From Mesorhizobium shangrilense (lineage in GTDB: Bacteria; Pseudomonadota; Alphaproteobacteria; Rhizobiales; Rhizobiaceae): a DNA stretch of 64,000 nt. The DNA is taken from assembly GCF_040537815.1 (NCBI RefSeq), contig NZ_JBEWSZ010000001.1, forward strand, positions 3,348,001 through 3,412,000, written 5' to 3'. Shown here one piece after another: positions 30,891-40,664 of the stretch (within the stretch, counting starts at the first letter, position 1; every line of letters begins with the position of its first letter). A program made the translations under genes and the position numbers. Below the pieces are notes generated by a model. The model saw only the letters and a program-made list of their open reading frames with translations. It searched no databases and was not told the origin of the DNA.

Positions 30891-32585
30891 CTACTGGACC
30901 GTAAGTTCGGCCCGTGCTCCCGCCTTCACCGTCACCGCGCTTTCCTTCGAGCTGGTATCCGACTTTCCCGCGACGACCACATAGTCGCCAGCCGGTATCG
31001 CTGTCTGGTACTTCTGATCATAGGCATAGCCGACGGATTTGCGGTTGCCGTTGACGTCCTTCTTCGGCTCGAAGATCTCGATCTTCTCGGCTCCGGGCGC
31101 GGTGATGGCCAGCACGCCGGCGTCCATCGCGACTTTCAGCTCCTGATGCTCACCGACCTTGACGGTGAACGGCTGCTCGACAACCGCCAGATCAACCGTC
31201 GCGATCATCACATAGTCGTCAGGCGGCAGCCAGAACTTGCTGTCCGGCCCGTAGGAATTGTCGACATTTTCCCTTGTGCCGTCGATTCCCTTCTTCGCCT
31301 TGACGATCTGGAAGTCGATGCCGGAGCCATCGGCCTTGTCGCCGCCGGCAACATAGAATGCGTTGACGTTGATGTTTCCGACGCCGACGATCACATCCTT
31401 CCCGATCGTCTTGCCGGCCGCGAGCTGGATGGTTTCGGTAACCGTCCCGCTGCCGATCTTGACCGTGACCTGCTGTTCGCCGGCCGGCACGATGACCGTG
31501 GAATTGCCATAGGACGTGGTGCTGCCACCCGGATAGACAAACTCGACCGTCGCGCCATCCAGAACGTCAGCCCCTTCATTCGGCCGCGGATGAATGACGA
31601 GCGTGCCGGCATTCAGCGTGAAGACAGGCTTGTAGACCTGGCCAGCCTCGACCTTGAGCTTCTGCTCGGTCTTCACCTCGCCGTCGCGCGCAACAACAAG
31701 GTAGTCGCCCGGTTCCAGATTGCCTTTGTATGCCCCGTATTCGGTTGTCACGATGTCGCCGCGCGTGCCATCGGCCTGCGCCTTGTAGATCTCCCACGCA
31801 TTGCCGTCCGTCAGGGGATCGCCGCCCTCGGCGAGCACAGCAGTTGGCAGGAAATTGAATTCGGGCTTTTCGGGTGCCGGAGCGGCTACAGGCGCAGGAG
31901 CGGGTTGCGGGGGAGGCGCTGGCTGTGGCGCGGGCGCCGGGGCCGGGGCCGGGGCAGGCGCAGCCGCGGCGATGGTTTCGACCAACGCGTCGCGCAGCGC
32001 CTTCTCGTCTGAAGCCTGGATGTATTTGCCGCCGGTGTTTTCGGCGAGGCATGCGACTTGCCTCCCCTCATCGGCGCTCAGGCCGAAGCCGACGACGTCT
32101 GCGGTGAAATCGACCCCGGACGCTTTCAGCTCCTTGCCGAGAGCGCAGGGATCGCCGCCACAGGTTTCGATCCCATCGGTAATGAGCACGACGGTGGCCT
32201 TGTCTTCCGTGTATTTCAGCGCTTCCGCTGCTTGCTTGACGGCTGCCGTCAGCGGTGTCTTGCCGAGGAAATTCAGGCCGTCGGCGGCTGTGGTAATCGT
32301 GCTTGCCGATCTCGGCTGTGGGGGCACGATGAGCTCGATATCCTCGCAACTGCCCTTCTCGCGATGGCCATATGCCATGAAGCCGATTTCCCTGTCGGCA
32401 GGGATCGACTGCAGCACCGTCCTGAGCGACTGACGCGCGATTTCGAGCTTGGGCTTGCCATCGATCTGCGACCACATGGAGCCGGAAGCGTCGAGTATGA
32501 TGATCACGCGATCGGCGGCAAAGCCGGACACCGTGGTGCAAAGAAGGAGCAGCGCCACGGCGACGCTCCGTGAAAATCCCACCAT
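30891..32585 (-). CDS. Secreted VWA-domain protein with repeated beta domains
   Basis: This 564-residue protein has a signal peptide (residues 1-24) followed by a von Willebrand A domain. The MIDAS motif is DASGSMW (Asp32, Ser34, Ser36), with a Thr in GKTPLTAA and an Asp in LITDGIETC. A Pro/Ala-rich linker (about 220-255) leads to at least three similar beta-rich modules, each ending in a G-D/DD-Y-V pattern (EPGDYLVVA, PPDDYVMIA, PAGDYVVVA). VWA domains mediate metal-dependent protein binding; the partner is unknown. AGGAG precedes the ATG at 32585. The long upstream frame extension is not coding-like. Confidence 0.8.
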   Translation of the reverse strand: MVGFSRSVAVALLLLCTTVSGFAADRVIIILDASGSMWSQIDGKPKLEIARQSLRTVLQSIPADREIGFMAYGHREKGSCEDIELIVPPQPRSASTITTAADGLNFLGKTPLTAAVKQAAEALKYTEDKATVVLITDGIETCGGDPCALGKELKASGVDFTADVVGFGLSADEGRQVACLAENTGGKYIQASDEKALRDALVETIAAAAPAPAPAPAPAPQPAPPPQPAPAPVAAPAPEKPEFNFLPTAVLAEGGDPLTDGNAWEIYKAQADGTRGDIVTTEYGAYKGNLEPGDYLVVARDGEVKTEQKLKVEAGQVYKPVFTLNAGTLVIHPRPNEGADVLDGATVEFVYPGGSTTSYGNSTVIVPAGEQQVTVKIGSGTVTETIQLAAGKTIGKDVIVGVGNINVNAFYVAGGDKADGSGIDFQIVKAKKGIDGTRENVDNSYGPDSKFWLPPDDYVMIATVDLAVVEQPFTVKVGEHQELKVAMDAGVLAITAPGAEKIEIFEPKKDVNGNRKSVGYAYDQKYQTAIPAGDYVVVAGKSDTSSKESAVTVKAGARAELTVQ

Positions 32586-32742
32586 GTAAATCTCCTGAGA
32601 AGCCTCTGGTCCGCAGGCGAAAGCTATTTGAGGCGGCCGCGAGGCACAAGCCCGAGTACAGTCATCGCGCGGCGAGCGATGACTGCAAATGGATGAGGCA
32701 AGGCGAGGATTGCAGCATGCACCCGCCGAACAGGAAGCCGGC

Positions 32743-33741
32743 TCAGTATGTCGTGCGGCGCTCTTCGGACGGCGGCCTGCCGAATTGCAGCCGGTAGCTC
32801 TGGGCGAAATAGGAGTGTGACGTGAAGCCGGTGGCGATCGCCACGTCGAGAATCGGCATGTTGGTCTGGCGCAGCAATTCGCGCGCGCGTTCAAGCCTCA
32901 ACCGCATGTAGTAGCGGCCGGGGGTCACGCTGAGATGGCGCAGGAACAGGCGCTCGACCTGGCGTACCGACAGGCCTGCCGACTTGGCAAGCTGCACTGC
33001 CGAGAGCGGCTCGTCGAGATGATCCGCCATCAGTTCGACGATGCGCCGCAGCTTCTCCGACTTGCCGGTCAAGTCACGCTCGGGGCCAACGCGCTGGCGG
33101 TCGCCGGCGGAACGGATGCGTTCGTGCTGGAACTGGTTGGCGACGCCATTGGCAAGATTCGAACCAAAATCCCCGCGCACGATTTCCAGCATCAGGTCGA
33201 TGGAGGTGGTGCCGCCGGCGCAGGTGTAGCGCTTGCGATCGATCTCGAAGACGTTGCCGGTGCAGTTGATGTCGGGAAAGCGCTCGACGAAGCCGGCGCG
33301 GTTCTCCCAGTGGATGGTGCAGCGATAACCCTCGAGCTGGCCTGCCTCGGCGAGCAGATAGGATCCGACAGAGAGCGCGCCGAGCGCGTTGCCACGACGG
33401 CCCCAACTGCGCAGCGCCGACAGAACCTTGCTCTTGCCGGGAAACTCCGTCGTCAGGCCGACCGAAACGAAGAGAATGTCTACCGGCGGCAGGTCGGCGA
33501 CGCTGTAGTCGATCTTGAGCGGCAGGCCGTTGGAAGCCATGACCGGATCACCGTCGGCGGACACGGTGGTCCAGCCATAGAAGTCGCGGCCGAGCAGCCG
33601 GTTGGCCGAGCGGAACGTGTCGATCGCCGCAGCCAGCGAGAACATGGAGAACTTGTCGACCAGCAGGAAGGCGAATTGCCGGCCACCTTGAACGGTCTCA
33701 TTCACGGCCGGCCGTTCTGCAGGAACAGTGGGGTTGGGCAA
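32743..33741 (-). CDS. GlxA-type AraC-family transcriptional regulator
   Basis: This regulator of about 332 residues joins an N-terminal DJ-1/PfpI (class I glutamine amidotransferase-like) domain (residues 20-200, FAFLLVDKFSMFSLAAAID) to a C-terminal AraC DNA-binding domain with two HTH motifs (VQLAKSAGLSVRQVERLFL and ILDVAIATGFTSHSYFAQSY). The amidotransferase-like domain has Ser where a nucleophilic Cys would sit (LSVGSYLLAEAG), as in regulator members, so it is a sensor. The first codon is a TTG at 33741 with a weak ribosome site; a GTG 12 codons on is an alternative. The gene ends 12 bases before folD on the same strand. The target is unknown. Confidence 0.82.
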   Translation of the reverse strand: MPNPTVPAERPAVNETVQGGRQFAFLLVDKFSMFSLAAAIDTFRSANRLLGRDFYGWTTVSADGDPVMASNGLPLKIDYSVADLPPVDILFVSVGLTTEFPGKSKVLSALRSWGRRGNALGALSVGSYLLAEAGQLEGYRCTIHWENRAGFVERFPDINCTGNVFEIDRKRYTCAGGTTSIDLMLEIVRGDFGSNLANGVANQFQHERIRSAGDRQRVGPERDLTGKSEKLRRIVELMADHLDEPLSAVQLAKSAGLSVRQVERLFLRHLSVTPGRYYMRLRLERARELLRQTNMPILDVAIATGFTSHSYFAQSYRLQFGRPPSEERRTTY

Positions 33742-33752
33742 AGCAGGCGCTC

Positions 33753-34652
33753 TCAGAAGGAGGGCCGTTTCAATCCGGCCGCAAGATAGGCTGAGGCTAG
33801 CGTATTGGCCATCAGCATGGCAATGGTCATCGGCCCGACGCCACCTGGAACAGGGGTGATGGCGCCGGCCACCTTGGCTGCCTCGGCATAGGCGACGTCG
33901 CCAACCAGGCGCGACTTGCCCTCGCCCTTCTCGGGCGCCGGAATGCGGTTGATGCCGACATCGATGACGGTAGCACCTGGCTTGACCCAGTCGCCTTTCA
34001 CCATCTCAGGCCGGCCGACGGCAGCGACCAGAATGTCCGCGGTACGCGCGAGCGCCGGCAGATCCTTTGTGCGGCTGTGCGCGATGGTGACCGTGCAGTT
34101 GGCGGCAAGCAGGAGATTGGCCATAGGCTTGCCGACGATGTTGGAGCGGCCGACGACGACCGCGTTGAGACCTGACAGGTCCTTGCCGCGCACGCGCTCG
34201 ATCAGCAGCATCGAACCGGCGGGCGTGCAGGGTACGAAGGCCGTCTCGAGTTCGCCCGTGCCGAGCTTGCCGACATTGATGAAATGGAAGCCGTCGACAT
34301 CCTTTTCCGGCGCGATGGTCTGGATGACCTTGCCCGCATCGATATGGGCGGGAAGCGGCAGTTGCACCAGGATGCCATTGATGGCGGGGTCGGCGTTGAG
34401 CCCGCCGATGATCTTCAGCAAATCCTGCTCGGACGTTTCGGCCGGCAAGGTGTGCTGGACCGAATGGAAACCGCATTCCTTGGCGGTGCGGGATTTGGAA
34501 GCGACGTAGACCTGGCTGGCCGGATCCTCGCCGACGATGACAACGGCGAGGCCGGGCTTGGCAATGCCATTCGCGGCAAGCTCGGCCGTCAAGGTCTTGA
34601 CTATCCGCACCACGTCTTCGGCGACGCTCTTTCCGTCAATCACTTCAGCCAT
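33753..34652 (-). CDS. folD: Bifunctional methylenetetrahydrofolate dehydrogenase/cyclohydrolase
   Basis: This 299-residue cytoplasmic enzyme interconverts methylene-, methenyl- and formyl-tetrahydrofolate. Signature blocks are the substrate loop [14 protein letters not shown] with catalytic Lys, GILVQLPLP, and the NADP site [14 protein letters not shown]. The ATG at 34652 follows AGGGTGGTTC; the frame to 34745 is not supported. It is 11 bases upstream of the GlxA-type regulator gene, so the two may be co-transcribed. Confidence 0.95.
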   Translation of the reverse strand: MAEVIDGKSVAEDVVRIVKTLTAELAANGIAKPGLAVVIVGEDPASQVYVASKSRTAKECGFHSVQHTLPAETSEQDLLKIIGGLNADPAINGILVQLPLPAHIDAGKVIQTIAPEKDVDGFHFINVGKLGTGELETAFVPCTPAGSMLLIERVRGKDLSGLNAVVVGRSNIVGKPMANLLLAANCTVTIAHSRTKDLPALARTADILVAAVGRPEMVKGDWVKPGATVIDVGINRIPAPEKGEGKSRLVGDVAYAEAAKVAGAITPVPGGVGPMTIAMLMANTLASAYLAAGLKRPSF

Positions 34653-34880
34653 GAACCACCCTGTACACCATTCTGTCCCAAATCGCGCCGCATCTGAAAG
34701 ACCCGTGCGAGCGTGCTTTAATGCATGTCGACCCAACCACCGCACGCCTTCAGGTCAAGCCCGAGGGCAGGCCTTTGGGGTGACAAGCTGCGTGGCATTT
34801 TCACGAAAATTGGGCGGTGCAATCCCGTCAATGCGCCGTCCCATGCCGTTAACTCGAAACAGGCATGTTTTATTCGTGGC

Positions 34881-37412
34881 TCAGAAGTAGCGCCGGCGTG
34901 CGCGGCTCTCCGTGAGCTCCTGGACCGCCTCGCGGAACTCACGCAGGCTGGCGCGGATTTCCTCGATTGGCGTTTGCTGCTCGGCAGCCTCCGAAATCCC
35001 AGGATAGGCTACCTGCTGCGGCGCAACGGACTGCGCAGGATCCGGTTGCTGTGGATAGTACGCCGGCCCGGCGTAAGGCGCCGTCGACTGCGGATAGGCA
35101 TAGCCACCCAGTGGCTGCATCTGCCACGACTGAGCATGCGGATAAGGATAGGCCGGATGTGTGGCCTGCTGCGGCATGATGTTGTCAGTCAGAGGCGGCT
35201 CAGCCGTCTGCTGCGGAAGGGGAGCATAGGCGCCTTGCCGCAGCGGTGCGTAATCGGGCTGCGGGGGTGCCATGGGCTTTGCGGCAACAGACGGAGGGAT
35301 CGGCTGGCTGGGCCGCGTATCGGCGAACCTCTTGCTTGGCGCCTTGGCAGGCATGATCTTGCGGAACACCGAGAACAAAGAACCGAGACGGCTGGAACGA
35401 TCGGCACGAACCATCTCGATTGGGCCAACGGGCGGGGGCGCCGCCTGATAGGCCTTGTCCTCGAAAGGTGTCCGGCGCTCGTCAGTGCCGCGACGTGACC
35501 GCGAATTGGCTGTTTCACGCAGGCTCTCATAGGCGCCGCGCATGGCGCCGAGACCAACGCCGGAGGCCAGGCCCAGCACCAGTCCAGCAAGCGCAATGAC
35601 AGCGCGCGACGGTCCCTTTGCTTCGAGCGGGGCAACGGCCTCGGTGAGCATATTGATGTTGGCGGTGCTGATGTTCTTCTGCTCGCCGGTTTCCTTGGAG
35701 CGCAGAAGATATTGCTCATAGACGGCACGCTTGGCGGTGGCCTCACGCTCCAGCTCGCGCAAGGTGACGAGATCGCTGTTGACGTCACCGCTTTGGACCT
35801 TCGCCTGTGCCAGCCGGGAAGCGAGATCCTGTTCGAGCTGGACCGCACGCTTCAGATCGATCTGCAGCGAAGAGGCGATACGGCGCAGTTCCGCGGCGAT
35901 GCGCTCGCGCGCACCGGCAATCTGGGCGTCGAGAGCCTGAAGCTCGGGATGACGCGGTCCGAGCCGGACTGCGGCGCGGTCGGCCTCCTGCTTCAGCGTC
36001 GCATATTGCGAGCGCAGATCACTCATGGTGTTGGAGTTGATCTCTTCCGGCAAGGTACCGGTCAGGACGGAGTTCACATCGATGGAACGCGCCGATGCTG
36101 CCCGGGCGTTGAGTTCCAGCGTGCGGGCGCGGGCAACAGAGAGCTGCTCGTTGAGCTTCAGCATCTGATCGTCACTAATCAAATGGCCTTGCGCGTCGAC
36201 AAGACCATGCGTGGCCCTGAAATCCTCGACTTTGCGCTCGGCCGCTTCGACACCCTTGCGCAACTCGTCGAGCTTGGACGTCAGTTCGTCCGTCGCGCGC
36301 CCGGCCATGTTCGACTGGTATTGACCAGTCTCCTGCTTGAAGACGTCCCTCGTCGTATTGGCGATGAGAGCCGACTTCTCGCCATCCTGAGTGGTGGCGC
36401 TGATGGAGACGACAAAAGTCTTGCCGGAGCGCTCGACCGACAGGCTCTCGGCCAGATTGCGAACGGCCAGCGCCCGGCGGCGGACGTCGTCGGCGCCGCC
36501 GGGCCCATCCTGGCGCGACAGTATCGACCGGACGAGTGACATGACGCCGAGGCGGCCCGAACCCTGGCCGTTGAATTCGGGGTCGTCGACGAGACTGAGC
36601 TTGTCAACGACCTTGTTGAGCACGTTGCCGGACGTGAGCATCTTGATCCGGGTTTCGACGACAGCCAGCGCGGCATCGGGCTGACCCACCGCTTGGGTGA
36701 GATCCCGGTCGGAAAGCTTGAGGTCGCCCGGCTCGATGACCAGCTCGGTGGTGGCTTCGTATTTCTTGGGCGTCGACAGGGCGATCGCGATGCCCAGCGC
36801 CGCGCCCAGGATCGTCGTCGTTACGATCAGCGCCTTCGACCTGGCAACGCCGCGGACCACCAGCATCGGATCGATCAGCGGCTTCCATTGCTGCGGATCT
36901 TCGTCGCGAAACGAATGCTCTTCGCCAGCGTATCGGGACTCCGTAGCCATATGGGACTGCGCGGCACCGAAAGCGTTGGCGGCAGTGGGCTGCTGCTGTG
37001 GCTGTGTAGCAGTCTGCACGTAACTTGTCGGGCCTGTCTCGGCCGCCAGCAATTCGGCGTTGGAATCGTTCGGCCGTTTCCCACCTAGCCAACCCGACGG
37101 CAAGCCGGCCAACCCGGATGATTCCTCCGGCTGGGCGGCTGCTTCGGATGGTATCGGGGGAGCCGTGAACTGTTGGTCAGCGCGAGGCTGGCCAGCCTCA
37201 GCGGTCGCAGTCGGTATCGGCTGCGCCCGCGCTTCGCGCCGTGAACGGGCAAGGCGATGGCGCGTGGCGGCATCCTCGCGCCATGACGGGTCTGTCCGAT
37301 CGCCGATCGACACCAACGAAGCGTCGACGTCCTCCTCGCCGCGCACAGCCTGGCCGAGCGCGAGCAAGGACCGCTCACGCTTCCAGTCTTCACGGTTTTC
37401 CCTGTCGACCAT
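34881..37412 (-). CDS. Exopolysaccharide co-polymerase (Wzz/GNVR), without kinase domain
   Basis: This 843-residue inner-membrane protein has a long disordered N-terminus (1-185, Gln/Ala/Pro-rich). TM1 is about residues 193-211, followed by the Wzz motif PKKYEATTELVIEP. A coiled-coil periplasmic region (about 390-590) and a GNVR-type segment ending ATAKRAVYEQYLL lead to TM2 (about 603-624). The C-terminal 220 residues are cytoplasmic and rich in Tyr, Pro and Gln. ExoP/GumC relatives control polysaccharide chain length. The bacterial tyrosine-kinase domain often fused here is absent and no Walker A is seen. It is divergent from the flippase gene. Confidence 0.85.
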   Translation of the reverse strand: MVDRENREDWKRERSLLALGQAVRGEEDVDASLVSIGDRTDPSWREDAATRHRLARSRREARAQPIPTATAEAGQPRADQQFTAPPIPSEAAAQPEESSGLAGLPSGWLGGKRPNDSNAELLAAETGPTSYVQTATQPQQQPTAANAFGAAQSHMATESRYAGEEHSFRDEDPQQWKPLIDPMLVVRGVARSKALIVTTTILGAALGIAIALSTPKKYEATTELVIEPGDLKLSDRDLTQAVGQPDAALAVVETRIKMLTSGNVLNKVVDKLSLVDDPEFNGQGSGRLGVMSLVRSILSRQDGPGGADDVRRRALAVRNLAESLSVERSGKTFVVSISATTQDGEKSALIANTTRDVFKQETGQYQSNMAGRATDELTSKLDELRKGVEAAERKVEDFRATHGLVDAQGHLISDDQMLKLNEQLSVARARTLELNARAASARSIDVNSVLTGTLPEEINSNTMSDLRSQYATLKQEADRAAVRLGPRHPELQALDAQIAGARERIAAELRRIASSLQIDLKRAVQLEQDLASRLAQAKVQSGDVNSDLVTLRELEREATAKRAVYEQYLLRSKETGEQKNISTANINMLTEAVAPLEAKGPSRAVIALAGLVLGLASGVGLGAMRGAYESLRETANSRSRRGTDERRTPFEDKAYQAAPPPVGPIEMVRADRSSRLGSLFSVFRKIMPAKAPSKRFADTRPSQPIPPSVAAKPMAPPQPDYAPLRQGAYAPLPQQTAEPPLTDNIMPQQATHPAYPYPHAQSWQMQPLGGYAYPQSTAPYAGPAYYPQQPDPAQSVAPQQVAYPGISEAAEQQTPIEEIRASLREFREAVQELTESRARRRYF

Positions 37413-37609
37413 TGTCTTTGAGCTTTACTCTTGGCGGCGTGGAGGCGGTCGGCCATTCGTTAAGCCACGCTAAACAGGCATAGGAAACAAAAGGTTAATT
37501 TTGGTGGATTGAAAGCAAAGTTCCCCGCCTTGCTTGTGTACTTTTTTCCATTGCACCCAATGGCTTCAGAACGGCACGTTAAGTTTTCCGATCTATCCTT
37601 TCGGGACGC

Positions 37610-38905
37610 ATGACACAGGCCAGTGACATACCGCAAAGGCGGCCCCTCGCCCGGATCGGCTCCTTTCTGGCCGAACGACGGAAGCTGCTTCTCGACTATT
37701 TCTCGGCGATCAGCGGCGCTGGCGGCCGGCTGGTCTTTTCGCTCGCCTATTTCATCGCACTGGCCAACACGCTGTCGATCTCCGAGTTCGGCATGTTCGC
37801 CACCGCGTCGGCGGCCGGCGTGATGCTGTCGCGCATCCTTGCCTTCGGCTTCATCTCGGCGCTTTATCGCACCGCCACGATCCGCCCCAAGCTGATCGGC
37901 ACGTTCACCGCCGGTTTTCTCCTGCTCGGCGTCGTCTCGCTGCCATTGCTGGCCGCGGCCTCCTACGGCGTCTATCTGATTTTCTTCGCCAGCAACGTGC
38001 CGCTGTCGGTGTTCGCGGCAATCGTGTTTGCCGAGGCGCTTTTGTGGCGTCCGGTCGAGGTGGCGCTGATCGTCAACAACGGCCTCGGCAAGTTCGGCCG
38101 CGCCGCCTTGCTCACGATCCTGGCGACAGCCTTGCGGGCGCTCGGCGCCGTGCTGTTCATGTTCTCAGCGGAGCGGACGGTTGGTGTCTGGTCCTGGTAT
38201 TACATCGGCGCCAATGCAGCGTCGCTGCTGCTTGCCTTCGGTTTATTCTACCCGCGCCAGCGCCTGCGGCTGCGGACGGAACTCTATCTGCGGCGGCTCG
38301 CCGATTCCATCTATGTAGCCGGCGCGGAAGTGCTGTTCTACCTGCAGTCGGAGTTCGACAAGCTGCTCGTGCTGGCGATCGGCGGCCCGCATCTGGCCGG
38401 CATCTACGCCATCATCATGCGCCTGGTCGACCTGACGGCAATCCCCATCCGCACCTTCTCGATGATGCTGGTGCAGCGGATGATGCGAGCACCGGACTTG
38501 TTGTCCCGGCTGACGGTCAAGAGCGGCATCGAAGGCGGCGTTTTCCTCGTCTCCACCTCCTCGCTGCTGGCGCTGGGTATCGTGCTGCATTTCTTCCCCA
38601 ACGCGCTGGGCAAGAATGTCTCCGAAGCCGCGCCTCTGGTGGCACTGGCGATCTGCGTTCCCGGCCTTCGCAATCTTGTCGAATACCAGGCCGAGCTTCT
38701 GTTCGCGCGCGGCCAGACGCTGGTGCGGGCAATCAATCTGGGGCTGCTCGCCGGGCTGAAGGCGGTGCTTCTGACCTATGTGCTGACAACCATATCCGAC
38801 ACATCCAATCTGGTGCTGTCGCTGAACGTGGTCTTCCTGCTGATGTATCTCGCTTCGGCGCTGCTCACCTATTCGGCAATGCGCAAGCCGGCGAAGCCGG
38901 TCTAG
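37610..38905 (+). CDS. Polysaccharide flippase (Wzx/MATE-like)
   Basis: This 431-residue protein has about twelve hydrophobic helices and the N-terminal layout of oligosaccharide flippases (SLAYFIALANTLSISEFGMF). FDKLLVLAIGGPHLAGIYAI, corresponding to Wzx helix 7, is also present. It would move lipid-linked repeat units across the inner membrane. It is divergent from the co-polymerase gene across 197 bases, which probably contain both promoters, and convergent with the glycosyltransferase run that follows. Confidence 0.82.
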   Translation: MTQASDIPQRRPLARIGSFLAERRKLLLDYFSAISGAGGRLVFSLAYFIALANTLSISEFGMFATASAAGVMLSRILAFGFISALYRTATIRPKLIGTFTAGFLLLGVVSLPLLAAASYGVYLIFFASNVPLSVFAAIVFAEALLWRPVEVALIVNNGLGKFGRAALLTILATALRALGAVLFMFSAERTVGVWSWYYIGANAASLLLAFGLFYPRQRLRLRTELYLRRLADSIYVAGAEVLFYLQSEFDKLLVLAIGGPHLAGIYAIIMRLVDLTAIPIRTFSMMLVQRMMRAPDLLSRLTVKSGIEGGVFLVSTSSLLALGIVLHFFPNALGKNVSEAAPLVALAICVPGLRNLVEYQAELLFARGQTLVRAINLGLLAGLKAVLLTYVLTTISDTSNLVLSLNVVFLLMYLASALLTYSAMRKPAKPV

Positions 38906-38946
38906 CTGCTGCGGCCTACCGTTCCCGAAACGCCCGATACTCGAAA

Positions 38947-39873
38947 TCAGGCGCCGAGCCCGATCAGCCGGCGGATACGGCCAATGTCCGTGCCGATGAA
39001 GGACTGCATGCCGATGGCGACCTGTTCGGGCGCCATGGCCGCGACAAAACTGCGAAATTCGTCGTCCGACAATGCTTCGCCGGTCCAGTGGACACGGCAG
39101 AATTCTTCCGAACCGTGGAAATGGCCGGCGCCGCCCAGCACACTATCGACATAGCGGCCGTAGATCATGCATTCGGAGAATTTGCGAGCCGAGCCGATAA
39201 CCTGAACCCAGTTGCGGCCGTGGATCTTCTCGATCTCGGCGCACATCGCCGTCACGGTTTCGCGACGCCACGCGATCAACGTCGAAATATAGTCATGGGT
39301 CGAAACCACGGCTTCGTCGATGCCAAGGGCGGCACCGGCGTTGCGTGACCAGATGCGATGTTCCTCGTGGCCGCTGCCTGCCAGCACGCCATCCCGACGG
39401 AACAGGCGCACCTTGCCATTGCGCCGGAAGGCGCCGCAATCGAAGGGCCTGAGGAAGGCGACATCGGAATCGCAGAAGATCAGCACGTCTTCGCTGGCAC
39501 GCGCGGCGATGGCGATGCGACGCAGCTGCTGTACGTGCCAGCCGCGCAGCGGCATCGTCTTCAGGCTGAGCCAGATACGCCGTCGAAATAGGCTGAGCGG
39601 ATCGTCGAAGGCATGCAGCCAGCGCGGCAGCAGGTCCCGCTCGTCAACAATCGTGCGACGGTTGTTTTGCAACTGTCGAAACAGGGCCACGTCACGATGT
39701 TCGACGAGGATGTAGTGATGCGCCGCACCCGAAACGTGGCGGTCGATGGTCTCGCACAACAGACGGCAACGCTCGAAGTCCGGCGCATAGCTTGCCGTCA
39801 CGATCGCCGCCGTGGGCGTATTGGGAAGCATGCCGGGTTCGACATCCGCGACTGGAACGAAACGGCTGTTCAA
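38947..39873 (-). CDS. DUF6492-like protein in exopolysaccharide locus
   Basis: This protein of about 308 residues resembles glycosyltransferase-like DUF6492 proteins. It opens TAAIVTASYAPDFERCRLLC and has VLIFCDSDVAFLRPF, a DxD-type motif suited to nucleotide-sugar/metal binding. Activity is not established. The coding frame has no ATG near the expected start. A TTG at 39873, overlapping the wecG-like stop (TTGA) and preceded by GGAGGGG, gives the best start; an ATG at 39831 is an alternative. Coupling to the upstream transferase gene implies a shared pathway. Confidence 0.68.
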   Translation of the reverse strand: MNSRFVPVADVEPGMLPNTPTAAIVTASYAPDFERCRLLCETIDRHVSGAAHHYILVEHRDVALFRQLQNNRRTIVDERDLLPRWLHAFDDPLSLFRRRIWLSLKTMPLRGWHVQQLRRIAIAARASEDVLIFCDSDVAFLRPFDCGAFRRNGKVRLFRRDGVLAGSGHEEHRIWSRNAGAALGIDEAVVSTHDYISTLIAWRRETVTAMCAEIEKIHGRNWVQVIGSARKFSECMIYGRYVDSVLGGAGHFHGSEEFCRVHWTGEALSDDEFRSFVAAMAPEQVAIGMQSFIGTDIGRIRRLIGLGA

Positions 39874-40664
39874 GAGGCCCCTCCGGCGGGATCTCTCCTG
39901 CGCGACAATTTCTGGCGGACAACGCGCCAGAGAAACAACGGATTGCCGACCACGTAGCGGCGCCATAGCCGGCCTGGTTCGACCACCAGCCGAAACAGCC
40001 ATTCGAGCCGTAGCTGGCGCATCCACAAGGGCGCGCGCGGCACTGTTCCGCTGAGGAAATCGAGCAGTGCACCGACGGCGATCGGCAGCGTGCAGTGGCG
40101 CTGGTCGATGTGGCGCGCGATCCACAATTCCTGGCGGGGGACGCCCATGGCGACGAGCAGCACGTCCGGCCGCAATTTTTCGATCCGGTCGACGATCCCC
40201 TGCTCCTGCGCGGCCGAGAAATAGCCGTCATGGATGACGACGAAAGTGTGCTGCACCGCGAGTGCGGCCAGTTTCACCGAGGCCGCTTCGGCATTGAGCC
40301 TGGTCGCGCCGAGAAGCCCAACCGTAAGCGGCCTGGCCGACGCCTGCAGGAAGGCGGGGACGAAATCCGTGCCGTTGAGATTGTCCGGAAACGGCGCACC
40401 GTAGAGCAGCTTGGCGGCCACATCGACGCCAACGCCGTCCGGCAGGATGAGAAAGTCGTCGAGCGCCTCGGCAAAGACCGGGTCCGTGTAGGCAATGTTG
40501 GCGTTGTGCGCGTTGAGAAAACTGATCTTGGTGAAGCGCCGCTCGGCAACCAGGCGGGCCAGCAGCGCGATCGCGTCATCCCAGCGGATAGCGAGCACCG
40601 AGATGCCCAGGATGGTCTTCAGATTGTCGAGGCCAGACGCAGCGCGGGCGGAATGCATGTTCAT
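39870..40664 (-). CDS. WecG/TagA/CpsF-family glycosyltransferase
   Basis: This 264-residue transferase of the GT26 family usually adds ManNAcA, GlcA or a similar sugar to a lipid-linked intermediate. Signature blocks are ISFLNAHNANIAYTDP, LPDGVGVDVAAKLL, VGLLGATRLNAE and LLVAMGVPRQELWI. It is peripheral to the inner membrane and begins inside the stop of the GT4 gene (ATGA). It is followed with a 4-base overlap by the DUF6492-like gene, so the three genes form one coupled operon. Confidence 0.88.
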   Translation of the reverse strand: MNMHSARAASGLDNLKTILGISVLAIRWDDAIALLARLVAERRFTKISFLNAHNANIAYTDPVFAEALDDFLILPDGVGVDVAAKLLYGAPFPDNLNGTDFVPAFLQASARPLTVGLLGATRLNAEAASVKLAALAVQHTFVVIHDGYFSAAQEQGIVDRIEKLRPDVLLVAMGVPRQELWIARHIDQRHCTLPIAVGALLDFLSGTVPRAPLWMRQLRLEWLFRLVVEPGRLWRRYVVGNPLFLWRVVRQKLSRRRDPAGGAS

